NCBI GenBank assembly: GCA_020725705.1 | Contig: DYEN01000184.1 | Coordinates: 1-44,427, forward strand | Length of the DNA: 44,427 nucleotides | Reading direction: 5' to 3' | From: Anaerolinea sp. | GTDB lineage: Bacteria > Chloroflexota > Anaerolineae > Aggregatilineales > Aggregatilineaceae | Shown: positions 43,927-44,427 of the stretch, one piece after another | How the letters are laid out: each line of letters starts with the position of its first letter | Position numbering within the stretch: the stretch's first letter is position 1 | The notes under the pieces: generated by a model | Told to the model about the DNA's origin: nothing | The model's database searches: none | The model's input: only the letters and a program-made list of their open reading frames with translations | Made by a program: the position numbers and the translations under genes

Positions 43927-44427
43927 ATGAGCACCGAAGCCCTGCTGGCCGTTGCTGTTGTGCTGGCGATCGCGCTGGTGCTGGTCTATGGGCGGATGCA
44001 GCGCCTGGAGCGCCAGCTTTCGGCCGCGGGCCAGCGTATGCGCGCCGAGCTGGACCGGGCGTACTGGCAGCGTGACGGCGTCCTCAAAGCCATCGATGAT
44101 GCCCTGCTGGTGCTGGATGCAGATCGGCGCGTGCTCGTGGCCAACCCGGCTGCGCAGGCGTTGCTGGGGATGAACGCCGAGGGGCAGCCGCTGATCCAGG
44201 CGGTGAACAACCCCAAGATCGAGGAGCTGGTCGAGGCAGCCCAGCTTGTGCGGGGCGAAGGGGTGGAGCGACGCATCGAGTTCGGCCAGCGGATATTGAA
44301 CGCCCGCGCGGTGGCGCTACAGAACGGCACGAACCAGCTTGAAGTGCTGTCTCTGCGCGATGTGACCGAGATCCAGCGCCTTGAGCGCGCCCGCCGGGAA
44401 ATGGTCGCGAACATCTCGCACGAGCTG
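43927..44427 (+). CDS. PhoR-like sensor histidine kinase with PAS domain, truncated by window end
   Basis: TM segment (LLAVAVVLAIALVLVYG), PAS-like VLKAIDDALLVLDADRRVLVANPAAQALLG, start of HisKA ERARREMVANISHEL at the last base. Confidence 0.9.
   Translation, partial: MSTEALLAVAVVLAIALVLVYGRMQRLERQLSAAGQRMRAELDRAYWQRDGVLKAIDDALLVLDADRRVLVANPAAQALLGMNAEGQPLIQAVNNPKIEELVEAAQLVRGEGVERRIEFGQRILNARAVALQNGTNQLEVLSLRDVTEIQRLERARREMVANISHEL

Overview
GC-rich bacterial chromosomal window, probably Chloroflexota/Anaerolineae-like (inferred from gene content and Thr/Pro-rich 'PTPTPT' linkers; no taxonomic search was run). It is mostly ordinary and gene-dense. Left to right: (1) minus-strand fermentation-type block: 2-oxoacid:ferredoxin oxidoreductase beta (cut by the window edge), alpha and ferredoxin subunits, a CoA-transferase, a PLP aminotransferase and an orphan GltD/NfnB-like flavoprotein. 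(2) Plus-strand block: UbiA-like prenyltransferase, an atypical IDH/IPMDH-family enzyme, a DHH-CBS-nucleotidyltransferase fusion, a cupin, a small membrane protein, a CcdA-TlpA fusion and a DUF2085 protein. (3) Minus-strand Tad-like pseudopilin block: TadE with tandem C-terminal modules, TadG-vWA and TadE. (4) Minus-strand signalling block: two OmpR-type regulators, one with a damaged acidic pocket, and a GAF histidine kinase with a pseudo-receiver. (5) A PspA-like protein, then pgeF-yggS-yggT-yggU and a lipoprotein with a duplicated module. (6) Minus-strand zinc-ribbon coiled-coil plus membrane-anchored NACHT/STAND-HEAT NTPase pair. (7) Plus-strand exopolysaccharide/cell-surface glycan block. 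(8) An alkyltransferase-like (ATL) DNA repair protein, tRNA-Lys(CUU) and a PhoB/PhoR-like pair cut by the window end. No CRISPR array, rRNA or transposon was seen. Best candidates for unusual biology: the STAND-HEAT/zinc-ribbon pair, the chimeric IDH-like enzyme with an operator-like palindrome next to its -10 box, the CcdA-TlpA fusion with a large insertion, and the TadE protein with tandem modules.
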